DNA of 64,000 nt, taken from Mucilaginibacter cryoferens (GTDB lineage: Bacteria > Bacteroidota > Bacteroidia > Sphingobacteriales > Sphingobacteriaceae). Positions 42,708-54,500 of this stretch are shown piece by piece (the stretch's first letter is position 1; every line of letters begins with the position of its first letter). Position numbers and translations under genes: made by a program. Location: assembly GCF_014205845.1 (NCBI RefSeq), contig NZ_JACHCR010000004.1, forward strand, positions 186,001-250,000, given 5' to 3'. Under the pieces are notes generated by a model. That model ran no database searches and had not been told where the DNA came from. It saw nothing but the letters and a program-made list of their open reading frames with translations.

Positions 42708-45287
42708 TTAATAAGGAGCAGTCAGTCTTAGTTTTAACCCAACCAGTTCCTCATTTTGCGGTTTTACCAGTATTTCTGGACTTAAGCCGCATTCGCGGAG
42801 CAATTTGGTGTGGTTGTAGGATACTCTTTTTTGCAACTGGGGATCGAGATTCATTAAATGATCGCTGTTGAGCAATATAAAATGCACGAGCAGTTTAGGT
42901 AGTTTATTGCCAGACCCATCGCAAACGTTATAAAAGTTGCTTAAGTACGCGTCGATGGCAGAGATATCGTTGGTTACTATAGCCTTCTTTATTTTAATGC
43001 AATAGTACATTGCCCGCATAAATGGTGTAGCCTTATTTTCCTGCTGTTTATAAGCTGCCGCCATCGAATCGCAGATGAGCAGCATTTCGTTATCTGCATG
43101 CATAAAAAAGTAAGCATCGGCAGTTAGTACTTTTAAAAAGTAGCGGTAAGTGAACGATGATTCAATACATGATTTGCAGGTTTTTTGCAATGCGTTAACA
43201 AAGCGGAGTATTTTAACCGGCTTTTGGCATATCAATAATGAATAGCCCGCCAGCAGGTATATCAGATCATTTGATTTATAATTATGCAACGCATTATGAT
43301 GTTTAGGCGGGTTGAAATAAAACTGCGTTAATTCGGCAAAAAAATCTGTTTTTACTATTCCATACTTCATGTATTGATAAATAGCATCCAGGCAATGTAA
43401 GGGGTTGATATCAAAGTGCTGGAAAGCATCTGGTGAGAAACTTCTGAGCTTTTTAAGGCTGTCCTCTAACCCGGCAATATCTAACTGGAGAATAGAAATG
43501 GTGGCTAGAGCCGTATAAGTGAGTACTTTTTTATTATTAGGTAACTCAAACCGCAATAAGGTTTTTAATGTGTTTTTGTAATCGAGATTTACAAATTCCA
43601 GCCCGAAGAAGTAGTAAAAAAGGTCATCTCCGCAATCGTATTTAAAATAATTACCAACAGACTCGGCGTAGTGCGGCGATGATGATATTTTTTGGAGCAG
43701 ATCACCAAGAAACATCAGCAGTTCTGATTTCTCCTGTGGGTTAAATTTGGTATAGGCCAAAAGCTCAAAGCTTTCCTGCTGCCCGTTTTTAACAGCGCTC
43801 ATTACACACCATTTTAATATTGGCAGTTTATGCTCGTTGTTGTTAAATTTATCGTTTATAATATGGATGAGTTGCAGGTTAAAGTTCAAATCGTTTTCAA
43901 ACAATAAGGTTTTGGCAATAGTGTACTCTAAAAAATTATTGTTGCCAAATTGTATGTTGGTTTTAAACTGGATTTCGCTGCTGGTATTTATCTCCCTTAA
44001 AAAACCAATACTTAAAAGCTCGGCATAGGCATGGCTATATTGTTTCAGCAGATCGTTAACCTTTAATTTATCTATCTCATAAATATCCCTGGTAAAATCC
44101 ATGTGGCTTACCAGTGTGCGTAGCAGTAATATTTTTTCGGTGGCGTAATGGCCCAGGTAAACCTTGTTGAGTATAAAGGTTGAGATCAACTCGTGAATGC
44201 AAATATGATCTACATTGTTAAAAGAAAAATCGTCTTTGTGCTGTTTATAATAAAATTGAAAATATAAGGGATGGTTAAAGCTCCGGGCGGTATCAAGCGC
44301 TATAAAGTTCTGAATATTGGGGTTAATGTTGCAGCAAAGCTCCTTTATTTCGTCTATGCTGAACAACGGTACATTGGTCATCAGGCTTCTATTGGTTATA
44401 TAGCCGTTAAACCATTTTTCGTGGTCAAACTCCATCTCGTGCCGGTTGTTTATCCAATTGGAAGGCCGCATGGTGAGCACCAGTTTAAACCAATCATGCG
44501 ATTGATAAAATGAGAAAATATTAGTGAGCTGGCTCAGTAAAAGATTAAACTGTTCAATCTTAAACATGTGCTCATCAAGGCCATCAATTATAAAGTAAAA
44601 TTTTCCTCGGTTACGTTTGTTAACATCAAATAAAGCGGCAATATCATCTTCGGCCGAGTAGCCAAGCAAAGCCAACAGCCAGTCGTTCATATCCCTGCCG
44701 CTTAAAAAAACATTCATAAGGGCGCTGCTGCTAAAAAACAGGATGATATCTTTATTGTCATTCAACGCAATCTTTTCATCTATCCAGTGGCATAGGGCAA
44801 CGGTTTTGCCATATCCGGATGGCGCGGTAATAACGGTGCCGGTATAATCACCATTTAAAAATTCTTCTAAATGGTCGTCAATAAATTTTCGTTTTACGGT
44901 TTGATTGAAAGGAATGCCCGAGCGGTTTTTTAACGCCTGCAAAGTGAAGCTGGTGATTTTAGCCGCGTTTTGGCTCAAAGTTTTCCAATCCACATCGGCA
45001 TTGGTGGCTTTTGTAGCCTGCGATTCCCGTTTTGCACAAAAATCGTCCCAGCCTACATAACCGCAATACTTAGCCATTACCTCAATGGTAAATAGCGAAG
45101 GTTTGAATTTGCTGAACGCAAACCCGTACACCCTTTTTAACGTAGTTTCACTAACCGTTAGCCTGGTGTGTTTGAAAATAAACGCCGAAAGCGCCTTGCA
45201 ATCACCGGGTGTAATGCTCTTAATATCTGAATGCTCCAGCATCTCAGATTTCAGAATTTCGAATAGTATTGGCGAAAAGGTTATCAT
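42708..45287 (-). CDS. STAND-type NTPase with an N-terminal DNA-binding-like region
   Basis: This is an 859-residue protein. Residues 1-90 contain a short helical region (SDIKSITPGDCKALSAFIF, then TVSETTLKRVYGFAFSKFKP) common at the start of Bacteroidota regulators. The P-loop is at 154-162 (APSGYGKTV) and Walker B at about 231-239 (YFIIDGLDE). The remainder is helical, without WD40 or TPR signatures I can name. The NACHT/STAND pattern suggests a signal-sensing switch, either regulatory or defensive. It is divergent from the giant surface protein gene, 295 bases away. Confidence 0.75.
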   Translation of the reverse strand: MITFSPILFEILKSEMLEHSDIKSITPGDCKALSAFIFKHTRLTVSETTLKRVYGFAFSKFKPSLFTIEVMAKYCGYVGWDDFCAKRESQATKATNADVDWKTLSQNAAKITSFTLQALKNRSGIPFNQTVKRKFIDDHLEEFLNGDYTGTVITAPSGYGKTVALCHWIDEKIALNDNKDIILFFSSSALMNVFLSGRDMNDWLLALLGYSAEDDIAALFDVNKRNRGKFYFIIDGLDEHMFKIEQFNLLLSQLTNIFSFYQSHDWFKLVLTMRPSNWINNRHEMEFDHEKWFNGYITNRSLMTNVPLFSIDEIKELCCNINPNIQNFIALDTARSFNHPLYFQFYYKQHKDDFSFNNVDHICIHELISTFILNKVYLGHYATEKILLLRTLVSHMDFTRDIYEIDKLKVNDLLKQYSHAYAELLSIGFLREINTSSEIQFKTNIQFGNNNFLEYTIAKTLLFENDLNFNLQLIHIINDKFNNNEHKLPILKWCVMSAVKNGQQESFELLAYTKFNPQEKSELLMFLGDLLQKISSSPHYAESVGNYFKYDCGDDLFYYFFGLEFVNLDYKNTLKTLLRFELPNNKKVLTYTALATISILQLDIAGLEDSLKKLRSFSPDAFQHFDINPLHCLDAIYQYMKYGIVKTDFFAELTQFYFNPPKHHNALHNYKSNDLIYLLAGYSLLICQKPVKILRFVNALQKTCKSCIESSFTYRYFLKVLTADAYFFMHADNEMLLICDSMAAAYKQQENKATPFMRAMYYCIKIKKAIVTNDISAIDAYLSNFYNVCDGSGNKLPKLLVHFILLNSDHLMNLDPQLQKRVSYNHTKLLRECGLSPEILVKPQNEELVGLKLRLTAPY

Positions 45288-45582
45288 TGGTCTTTTGTAT
45301 TTATTATCTCCATACTTTATAATTATACGTATTCTCTATAGGAAAATGTTTTGTTTAATTTTCTTACTTCGAAAGTACTTTACAGCAATAATGAATACTT
45401 ACGTAAATAAAATAGCCGCTGGTTGTGAGAAATATTTCAATGAACAAAATGAACAGTATTGTTATTTATGAACGGTTTTTAATCATTACGAAATAAGTGA
45501 ATAAGATGTATTAATAATATTGCCCGGGGGGGATGTAATTTTAGAGCGTGCAATTATTTGCACCTACCTTAAATTCATTTGC
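45288..45582. other. Divergent intergenic region upstream of the giant surface protein gene
   Basis: This AT-rich 295-base gap separates the STAND ATPase gene from the giant cargo gene and must hold both promoters. I see a near-palindrome, TACTTCGAAAGTA (45367-45379), but no convincing consensus box and no gene. The open frame at 45085-45471 runs antisense into the ATPase gene and is not supported. Confidence 0.4.
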
Positions 45583-48500
45583 ATGAGAACCTCTACCTTT
45601 TATAACAGATACATAAAAGTTTTATGTCTGTTATTATTACTATCGAGCAGGCTATTTGCACAGCATAATTTTGCAACAACACAAAATAGCGGCGCATCCA
45701 GTCTGCTTTGTTTGGGTTGTACGGTAACCAATCCGGCAAACGCTGTGGATGGTAACCTGCAAACCGCGTCTACATTAAATGTAACGGTTGGTTTGTTAGC
45801 TGCAACATACCAGGAAATGATTTTCCCGGGAGCATCAAAAGTTGCGGCAGGTACGCCGGTAACCATTAAATTAGGAACAGGGGATAATCTGCTCAATTTA
45901 ACTGTGCTGGGGGCTATCTCTATACAGCCTTATAATGGCAGTGCTCCTGCGGGTGCGGCTGTTACGGCGGCAACCTTGCTAACCGCCGTAAGTAATAATA
46001 ACCAGGTAGAACTTATTGTAACCCCAAACCAGGTATTTGACAGAATTAGGGTAACCCTTAACGGAGGGGTTGTAGGGGCTTTAAGCAGTATTTATTTATA
46101 TGATGCGTTTTATACGGGCAGCAATGCCGCATCCTGTAACGTGCCATTTGATGAGTTGCACGGTATTTCGGCCGGATTGCTCAACCTGGGGGTAGATATA
46201 GGAGGGGTAGCCAATCCGCAAAATGCCATTGATGGTAATATTAATACCGCCTCGACACTCAACGCCGGGGTTAACGTGTTAGGGGCCTATGCTCAACAAA
46301 CCATTATTTTTCAACAAACCTCGGTCTTGGGCGATTCTGTTCGCTTAACACTGGCAGTACCGCAAACTTTATTAAGCGCCAACGTATTATCCAGTATCTC
46401 TTTAGTAACTTATAATGGCAACACCAATAATAACGATGCCGTATTTTTAAACAGTAATTTGTTAAATGTACGCTTACTTGGTTTAATAAGTATTGGCTCA
46501 AACCTTAGCAAGGTTGTTGTAACATATGCGCCCTCCAAATTATTTGATAGGGTACAGGTAAGGCTGGGGAGTGTAGTAGCCAATGTGCTATCCACCTTAA
46601 ATTTATACGAGGTTGAAAAACTCATCCCCCGCCCTGTAGTAAAAATAAACGGAGTAGTAACCAACAATGCATCGTTATGCGCGGGCAGTACGGCTACATT
46701 TAATGTAACGGCTGTGCCTAATACTACCTTTGCCTGGTACACCAGCGCTACAGGTGGTACGGCTATAGCCGGTGCCGGTGCAACATTTACAACGCCGGCG
46801 TTAAACGCAACAACAACCTATTATGTAGGTGCCAGCCGTGTAGGCTGCACCAATGAGTCGGAACGTACTCCTGTGGTTGTTACCGTTAATCAAGTTCCGG
46901 TTGCGCCGGTTATTGCTAACGGCAGTGCAACGGTTTGCCCCGGCTCAACAGCAACATTTAGCGCTGCCGCAGTTACTGGTGTAACGGTTAGCTGGTATGC
47001 CAACCCAACAGGTGGTACCGCGTTATTTACAGGTAACAGCTATACAACAGCGGCTTTAACCCAAACCACCAGTTTTTATGCCGAAGCGGTAGCCGGTGGT
47101 ACCTGCTTTAGCGCAACCCGTACAAAAGTAACGGCTACCGTTAGTCCGCTGCCTGCTGTGCCAACCCTAACCGCAATCAACACTACTATTTGCGATGGCG
47201 ATGTAGCCATATTATCTATAGCCAGCCCTGTTGCAGGGCAAACCTATAACTGGTACAGCACCGCTACCGGCGGCACTGTATTATTTACCGGGGTTAACTT
47301 TACCACCCCGGCACTGCATGCCAGCACCAGTTATTATGCCGAAGCTGTAAATGTAACCGGATGTGCCAGCGCAACGCGTGTGCAGGCCAATGTTGCTGTA
47401 ACCCCAAAACCAGCCGATCCGGTTTTGGCTGCTAATAACCAAACGGTAAGTGCAGGCCAAAGTGCAACCATAACCGTTAGCAACGCGCAGGCAGGCATCA
47501 CTTATAACTGGTATACATCGGCTGCTGCTGCAACACCGGTATTTACCGGTAATCCGTACGCTACGCCTTTATTATATAGTAGCACTACTTATTATGTAGG
47601 CGCGGTTAATGCTACAGGTTGCCAATCGGTAAACCGTACGGCTATCACTATTAATGTAACCATCAATAATAATTCGCCATGTACTTTTGCCAATGCTCAA
47701 ACCAATGATGTAAATGGCGTTTGTGTGTTGTGCGGTATCACTAATCCCGCGCTGGCTACAGATGCCGATACCACAACGGCATCAACACTAACCGTTACCG
47801 CCGGTTTACTGGGTGGCTATAGCGAACAAACTGTACAATTTCAGCAGGCCGGTTTTGCGGGCGATACTATAAAACTGGTATTGCAAGGCCCTGTTGCCCT
47901 GGCAAGTGTAGGTGTGCTGAGCAATATTCAGGTTGCTTTCTTAAACGGCGCAACTGTGGGTACCACCTATACGCTTGATAATTCGCTTATAAAAGTGAGG
48001 TTGCTGGCCGGCACAAACCGCTATGTGGTTTATATACCAGCTAACGCCGCTTACGATAGGATAAGGATCAGGCTAAACTCTGGCGTGGCAAGCTTGCTTA
48101 CCTCTTTACAGATCTATTACGCTTTACAACAATATCCGCAACCGGTATTTAACCCGGCATCAACGGAGGTTTGTAAAGGCAGCCCGGCAACAGTAGCAAT
48201 TACTGCTCCAACACCTGCCAACGGTACATTTAACTGGTATGCAGCCCCAACAGGCGGCACATCATTACATGCCGGTACAACTTATACTACACCTGCATTA
48301 AATGCAAACACTACTTATTATGTAGAATATAGCCGCGGTACCTGTGTGAGCCCGGTACGTTACGCGGTACAAATTACGGTTGATGATCCTCCGGTTAAAC
48401 CAACCGTTACGCCTACAAGTGCAACTATTAACGCGGGTCAAACCGCTACCTTTAAGGCTACAGCAGCTACCAATGCCGTTATCAAATGGTATTCGGCAGC

Positions 48501-51500
48501 TACCGGTGGTACGGCTTTGTTTACAGGCAGCACTTTCACTACACCAAATTTATCGGCCAGTACAACCTACTATGCTGAGGCAGTTTTAGGTAATTGCGTA
48601 TCGCCGGATAGAACGGTTGTACCGGTAACAGTTATACCATTGGTAATACCAAATGTAACTGTAGTGCCGCCAACACAGGCGGTTAACGCGGGTACATCGG
48701 CTACTATAACAGCCTCATCAACCACACCTGGTACTATATTTAACTGGTATACTACGCCAACAGGCGGTACCAGCATTTATACCGGCGCAACATTTACATC
48801 GCCGGCTGTATTTACGCCAATAACTTATTATGCCGAAGCGGTGGTAACTGCAACCGGCGCCATCTCGGCCACCAGGGCAGCAGGCAGTGTAACGGTAAAT
48901 CCTATAAGCAGTAATCCTGTTCCCTGCGATGCGGCTACTATTCAAACCAATACCACCAGCGGATTATTGTGTGTGCTTTGCGGTATCAGCAACGCGGCAG
49001 GGGCGGTAGATGCCAATAGCAATACTTTCTCGCAATTATCGGTACCGGTAGGTTTATTGGGTGGTTATGGCCAGCAAACTTTACAATTTGCCAACGTAGC
49101 CCATGCCGGTGATAGTGTTATAGTTGATTTAGGTATTCCAGGAACCTTGGCCAGTGTAGGTGTGCTATCGCAGATAAGTCTGGCTACCTATAATGGTGCT
49201 ACTTATAATAACGACCGTTTCAGCGTAAACGGGGCATTGCTAAACATTCAATTGTTGAGCGGTACCAACCGTTTCCGGGTAGCGTTTAAAGCTGCTTCAG
49301 ATTTCGATAGGGTTGAGATCAGGTTAAACTCTGGCGTTGCAGGCGTATTAAACGCGTTAAATATTTATGATGCTGCCCAGGAAGTTGCCGCGCCGGTTAT
49401 AACCATAGCCCCAACTACTGCCTGCGCAGGTTCGCAAAATACCATTACCGCTACTGTGCCTGCTTACGTAACCGTAAAATGGTACACTACCGCAACAGGG
49501 GGTACACCGGTATTTACAGGCGCCGTATTCACTACGCCGGTATTAAACACTACCACTATCTACTATGCCGAAGCCAGCAGAACGGTTGATGGTTGTACAC
49601 AAACACAACGCACACCGGTAACTGTTACTGTAACACCAACACCGGTTGCTCCGGTTATTGCCAACAGCAGCGCTACCGTTTGTCCTGGTTCAACAGCAAC
49701 GTTTAGTGCTGCCGCTGTTACGGGTGTAACTGTTAACTGGTATGCCAACCCAACAGGAGGTACCGCCCTGTTTACAGGTAACAGCTATACAACAGCTGCT
49801 TTAAGCCAAACCACCAGTTTTTATGCTGAGGCAGTTTCTGGCGGTACCTGCGTTAGTACTACACGTACAAAAGTAACGGCTACTGTTAGTCCGTTGCCGG
49901 CAACGCCAACACTTACAACAGCCAGCGCCACTATTTGCGATGGCGATGTAGCCATATTATCTGTAGCCAGCCCTGTTGCGGGTCAAACTTATAACTGGTA
50001 CAGCACCGCTACCGGTGGTACTGTATTGTTTACAGGGGTTAACTATACAACGCCGGCTTTACACGCTAACGCTGTTTATTACGCAGAGGCCGTAAATGTA
50101 ACGGGCTGCGCCAGTACCAGTCGTGTACAAGCTAATGTTACCGTAACACCAAAACCAGCCGATCCGGTATTGGCAGCCAATAATCTTACTATAAACGCTG
50201 GTCAAAGCGCAACTATATCGGTTACCAACGCGCAAACCGGCATTACTTATAACTGGTATACATCGGCAGCTGCCGCTACGCCGGTATTTACAGGTACCCC
50301 TTATGCTACGCCATTACTGTACAGCAATACTACTTACTATGTAGGTGCGGTTAATGCTACCGGCTGTCAATCGGTAAACCGTACAGCCATCACTATTAAT
50401 GTAACCATCAATAATAATGCGCCTTGTACATTTGCCAATGCTCAAACCAATGATGTAAATGGAGTATGCGTATTGTGCGGTATCACCAATGCTGCACTGG
50501 CAACAGATGCCGATACTACCACCGCATCAACCTTAACTGTTACAGCAGGTTTATTGGGTGGTTACAGCGAACAAACCGTACAGTTTCAGCAGGCTGGTTT
50601 TGCAGGCGATACCATCAGGTTGGTATTGCAAGGCCCTGTTGCCCTGGCAAGTGTAGGTGTGCTGAGCAATATCCAGGTTGCTTTCTTAAACGGCGCTACT
50701 GTGGGTACCACCTATACGCTTGATAATTCGCTTATAAAAGTGAGGTTGCTGGCGGGCACAGGCCGTTACGTTGTTTATATACCCGCAAACGCCGCCTACG
50801 ATGGGTTAAGGATCAGGCTAAACTCTGGCCTGGCAACCTTGCTTACCTCGTTACAGGTTTATTATGCATTACAACAATATCCGCAACCGGTATTTAACCC
50901 GGCATCAACCGAGGTTTGTAAAGGCAGCCCTGCAACAGTAGCTATTACTGCGCCAACACCAGCCAACGGTACATTTAACTGGTATGCAGCCCCAACCGGC
51001 GGCACATCATTACATGCCGGTACAACTTATACTACACCTGCGTTAAACGCAAACACTACTTATTATGTAGAATACAGCCGCGGTACCTGCGTAAGCCCGG
51101 TACGTTACGCGGTGCAAATTACGGTTGATGATCCACCGGCTAAACCAACTGTGGTACCAGCCAGCGCTACTATTAACGCAGGCCAAACCGCTACCTTTAA
51201 AGCTACGGCAGCTACCAATGCCATTATCAAATGGTATTCGGCGCCAACCGGTGGTACAGCCTTGTTTACAGGCAGCACTTTTACTACGCCAAATTTATCG
51301 GCCAGTACAACTTACTATGCCGAAGCAGTTTTAGGTAATTGCGTATCGCCGGATAGAACGGTTGTACCGGTAACAGTTGTACCATTGGTAATACCAAATG
51401 TTGCCGTTGCGCCGCCAACTCAGGCTATTAATGCAGGTACATCGGCTACATTAACAGCATCGTCTACCACACCGGGGACCATATTTAACTGGTATACTAC

Positions 51501-54500
51501 TCCAACGGGGGGTACCAGCATTTACACCGGTGCTACATTTACATCGCCGGCCTTATTTGCGCCAGCTACTTATTATGCCGAAGCGGTGGTAACTGCAACC
51601 GGCGCTATCTCTGCCACCAGGGCATCGGGTAATGTTACTATCAACGCAATCAGCAATAACCCTGTGCCATGCGACGCAGCTATCGACCAAACCAATACCA
51701 CCAGCGGTTTATTGTGTGTGCTTTGCGGTATCAGTAATGCTACCGGTTCGGTAGATGCCAATAGCAATACCTTCTCGCAATTATCGGTACCGGTAGGTTT
51801 ATTGGGCGGCTATGCACAACAAACTTTACGCTTTGCCAATACAGGCCGCGCAGGAGATACTGTTGTGGTCGACCTTGGGATTCCCGGTACTTTGGCCAGT
51901 GTAGGTGTGCTATCACAGATCAATCTGGCTACCTATAATGGAGCCACTTATAATAACGACCGTTTCAGCGTAAACGGGGCATTGCTAAATATTCAGCTAT
52001 TGAGCGGCACCAACCGTTTCCGGGTAACGTTTAAAGCAACAGCCGATTTCGACAGGGTTGAGATCAGGTTAAACTCGGGCGTTGCAGGCGTATTAAACGC
52101 GTTAAATATTTATGATGCTGCCCAGGAAGTTGCAGCGCCGGTTATTGCAACAAACCCGGTAACAGCTTGTGCCGGTACGCAAACAACCATAACCGCAACT
52201 GTGCCAGCATACGTAACCGTAAAATGGTATACAGCAGCAACAGGCGGCTCGCCAATATTTACAGGTGCGGTATTTAATACTCCGGTATTAAACAGTACCA
52301 CCACTTACTATGCCGAAGCCAGCAGAACGGCCGATGGTTGTACACAAACACAACGTACACCGGTAACTGTTACCGTAACACCAACCCCGGCCGCCCCGGT
52401 TGTTGCTGTGCCAACAGTTACTGTTTGCTCTGGCTCGCCTGCAACATTTGCGGCAACACCTGTTAGCGGTGTAACCTTTAACTGGTATGCGGCCGCCACA
52501 GGTGGTACGCCAATATTTACAGGTAATAGCTATACAACAGGTGCTTTAAACCAAACTACATCTTATTATGTAGAAGCTACAGGCGCAGGCGCATGCGGTA
52601 GTTCAACCCGCACACAGGTTACGGCTAATGTAACAACTACGCCGCTGGTACCACAGGTAACACAGGCAACAGTACAAACCTGCTCTGGCTCATCGGCTGT
52701 ATTATCGGCTACATCAACCCAACCGGGCGTAACCTTTAACTGGTACACAGCCGCAACCGGTGGTACACCAATATTTACGGGGCCACAATATACAACCCCG
52801 GCACTTACTGCCAATACATCTTACTATGTAGAAGCAGCTGCAGGCAGTTGTGTTAGCTCAACCAGGGCAAAAACAGATGTTGTAGTTAACCCAACTCCTG
52901 TTGCACCAACAGTAACTGTAACGCCATCAAATGCTCAGATCTCATCTGGTCAAACAGCGGTTATTAAAGCTACATCAACCACGGCTGGCGCTACCTTTAA
53001 CTGGTATACTGCTGCAAGCGGCGGTACGCCAATATTTACCGGCGCTACATTTACAACCCCGGCGCTTAGCTCAAGCCAAACTTATTATGTAGAAAGCACA
53101 CTGGGCGCCACAGGTTGTACAAGCCCAACGCGCACGCCGGTTACTATCACCGTAAATCCAATATTCTCTACCTCCTGCGATTTTGCATCAACCCAATCGT
53201 TTTCGGTAACCGGTTTATGTGTGGGATGTACGGTTAATAATCCTAATAACGCGGTGGATGCTGATACTACCAATGTTAGTCAGCTTCAGTTAGCAGTATC
53301 ATTGTTAGGCGCCAATGTTAGCCAGCAATTGATATTTGGCGACACCGGAAATGCAGGAGATACCGTGAGTGTAAAAATTGGTTTACCTGTAAGCCTGCTT
53401 ACAGCCGGAGTGCTTAATGGTTTACAGATACGCTCCTATAACGGTGCCACTGCCAATAACGATCTTACCTTATTAAGCAGCAATTTGCTTACCATACGCC
53501 TGTTGGCCGGCTCGCAAAGCGGTATTGTACGCTTTGCACCTAAAGGCACGTACGATAGGATAGAAGTTACTTTGTTAGGTGGAGTTGCATCGGTACTAAA
53601 CAGTGCCAATATATACTACGCTACCAAACAGGTTGAAGCACCTAAACTGGCAGCTTCAACCGTCAATATTTGCCAGGGCAGCACCGCTACATTTACCGTG
53701 AGCAACGCCCGTGCCGGTGTTACTTATAAATGGTATACCGCCGCTGTAGGTGGTACGCTGGCCCATACCGGTGCTACGTTTACCACCGGTGCGTTACTGG
53801 CTACCACTACTTATTATGTAGAAAGCAGCCGTACCTCTAATGGTTGCGCCAATCCAAACCGGGTTTCGGCAACGGCCAATGTTACTCCATCGCCTGTTAA
53901 TCCGGTATTGGCACAAGCCAGTTTAGAGATTTGCGCCGGGGATAATGCAACCCTGTCTGTAACCAACGCAGGCACTGCTATTGTTAAATGGTACGATGCC
54001 GCTACAAATGGCAACCTGCTGTTTACAGGAGCAACCTATATTGTAAACCCGGTTACTACCAATACCTATTATGCAGAGCTGAGCAATGGTACCTGTACCA
54101 GCCCGGCCCGCACAGTGGCAACGGTTAAGGTAGATGCAAGGCCATCAAAACCAGGTGTGGTTGCTGCCAATGTACAGGTTTGTGCAAACAGCACCGCAGT
54201 ATTGGCAGTGTTAACTCCCGAAGCAGGTGTTACCTATAGCTGGTATACAGCCGCAACCGGCGGAACAGCAGCAGGTACCGGTACTACATTTACAACGCCA
54301 AACATCAGCCAAAATATTATTTACTACGTAGAGGCATCAAACACTACAACAGGATGTATCAACAACGGTGGCCGCACCCCGGTAAATATTACCGTGAGCG
54401 GAGCGTTAACCGCGCCTGTATTAAGCGCTGTAACCACGCAGGTTTGTAGTGGTGGCAGTGTTACACTCAGTGTAAATAGCCCGGTGGCAGGTTTGGTTTA

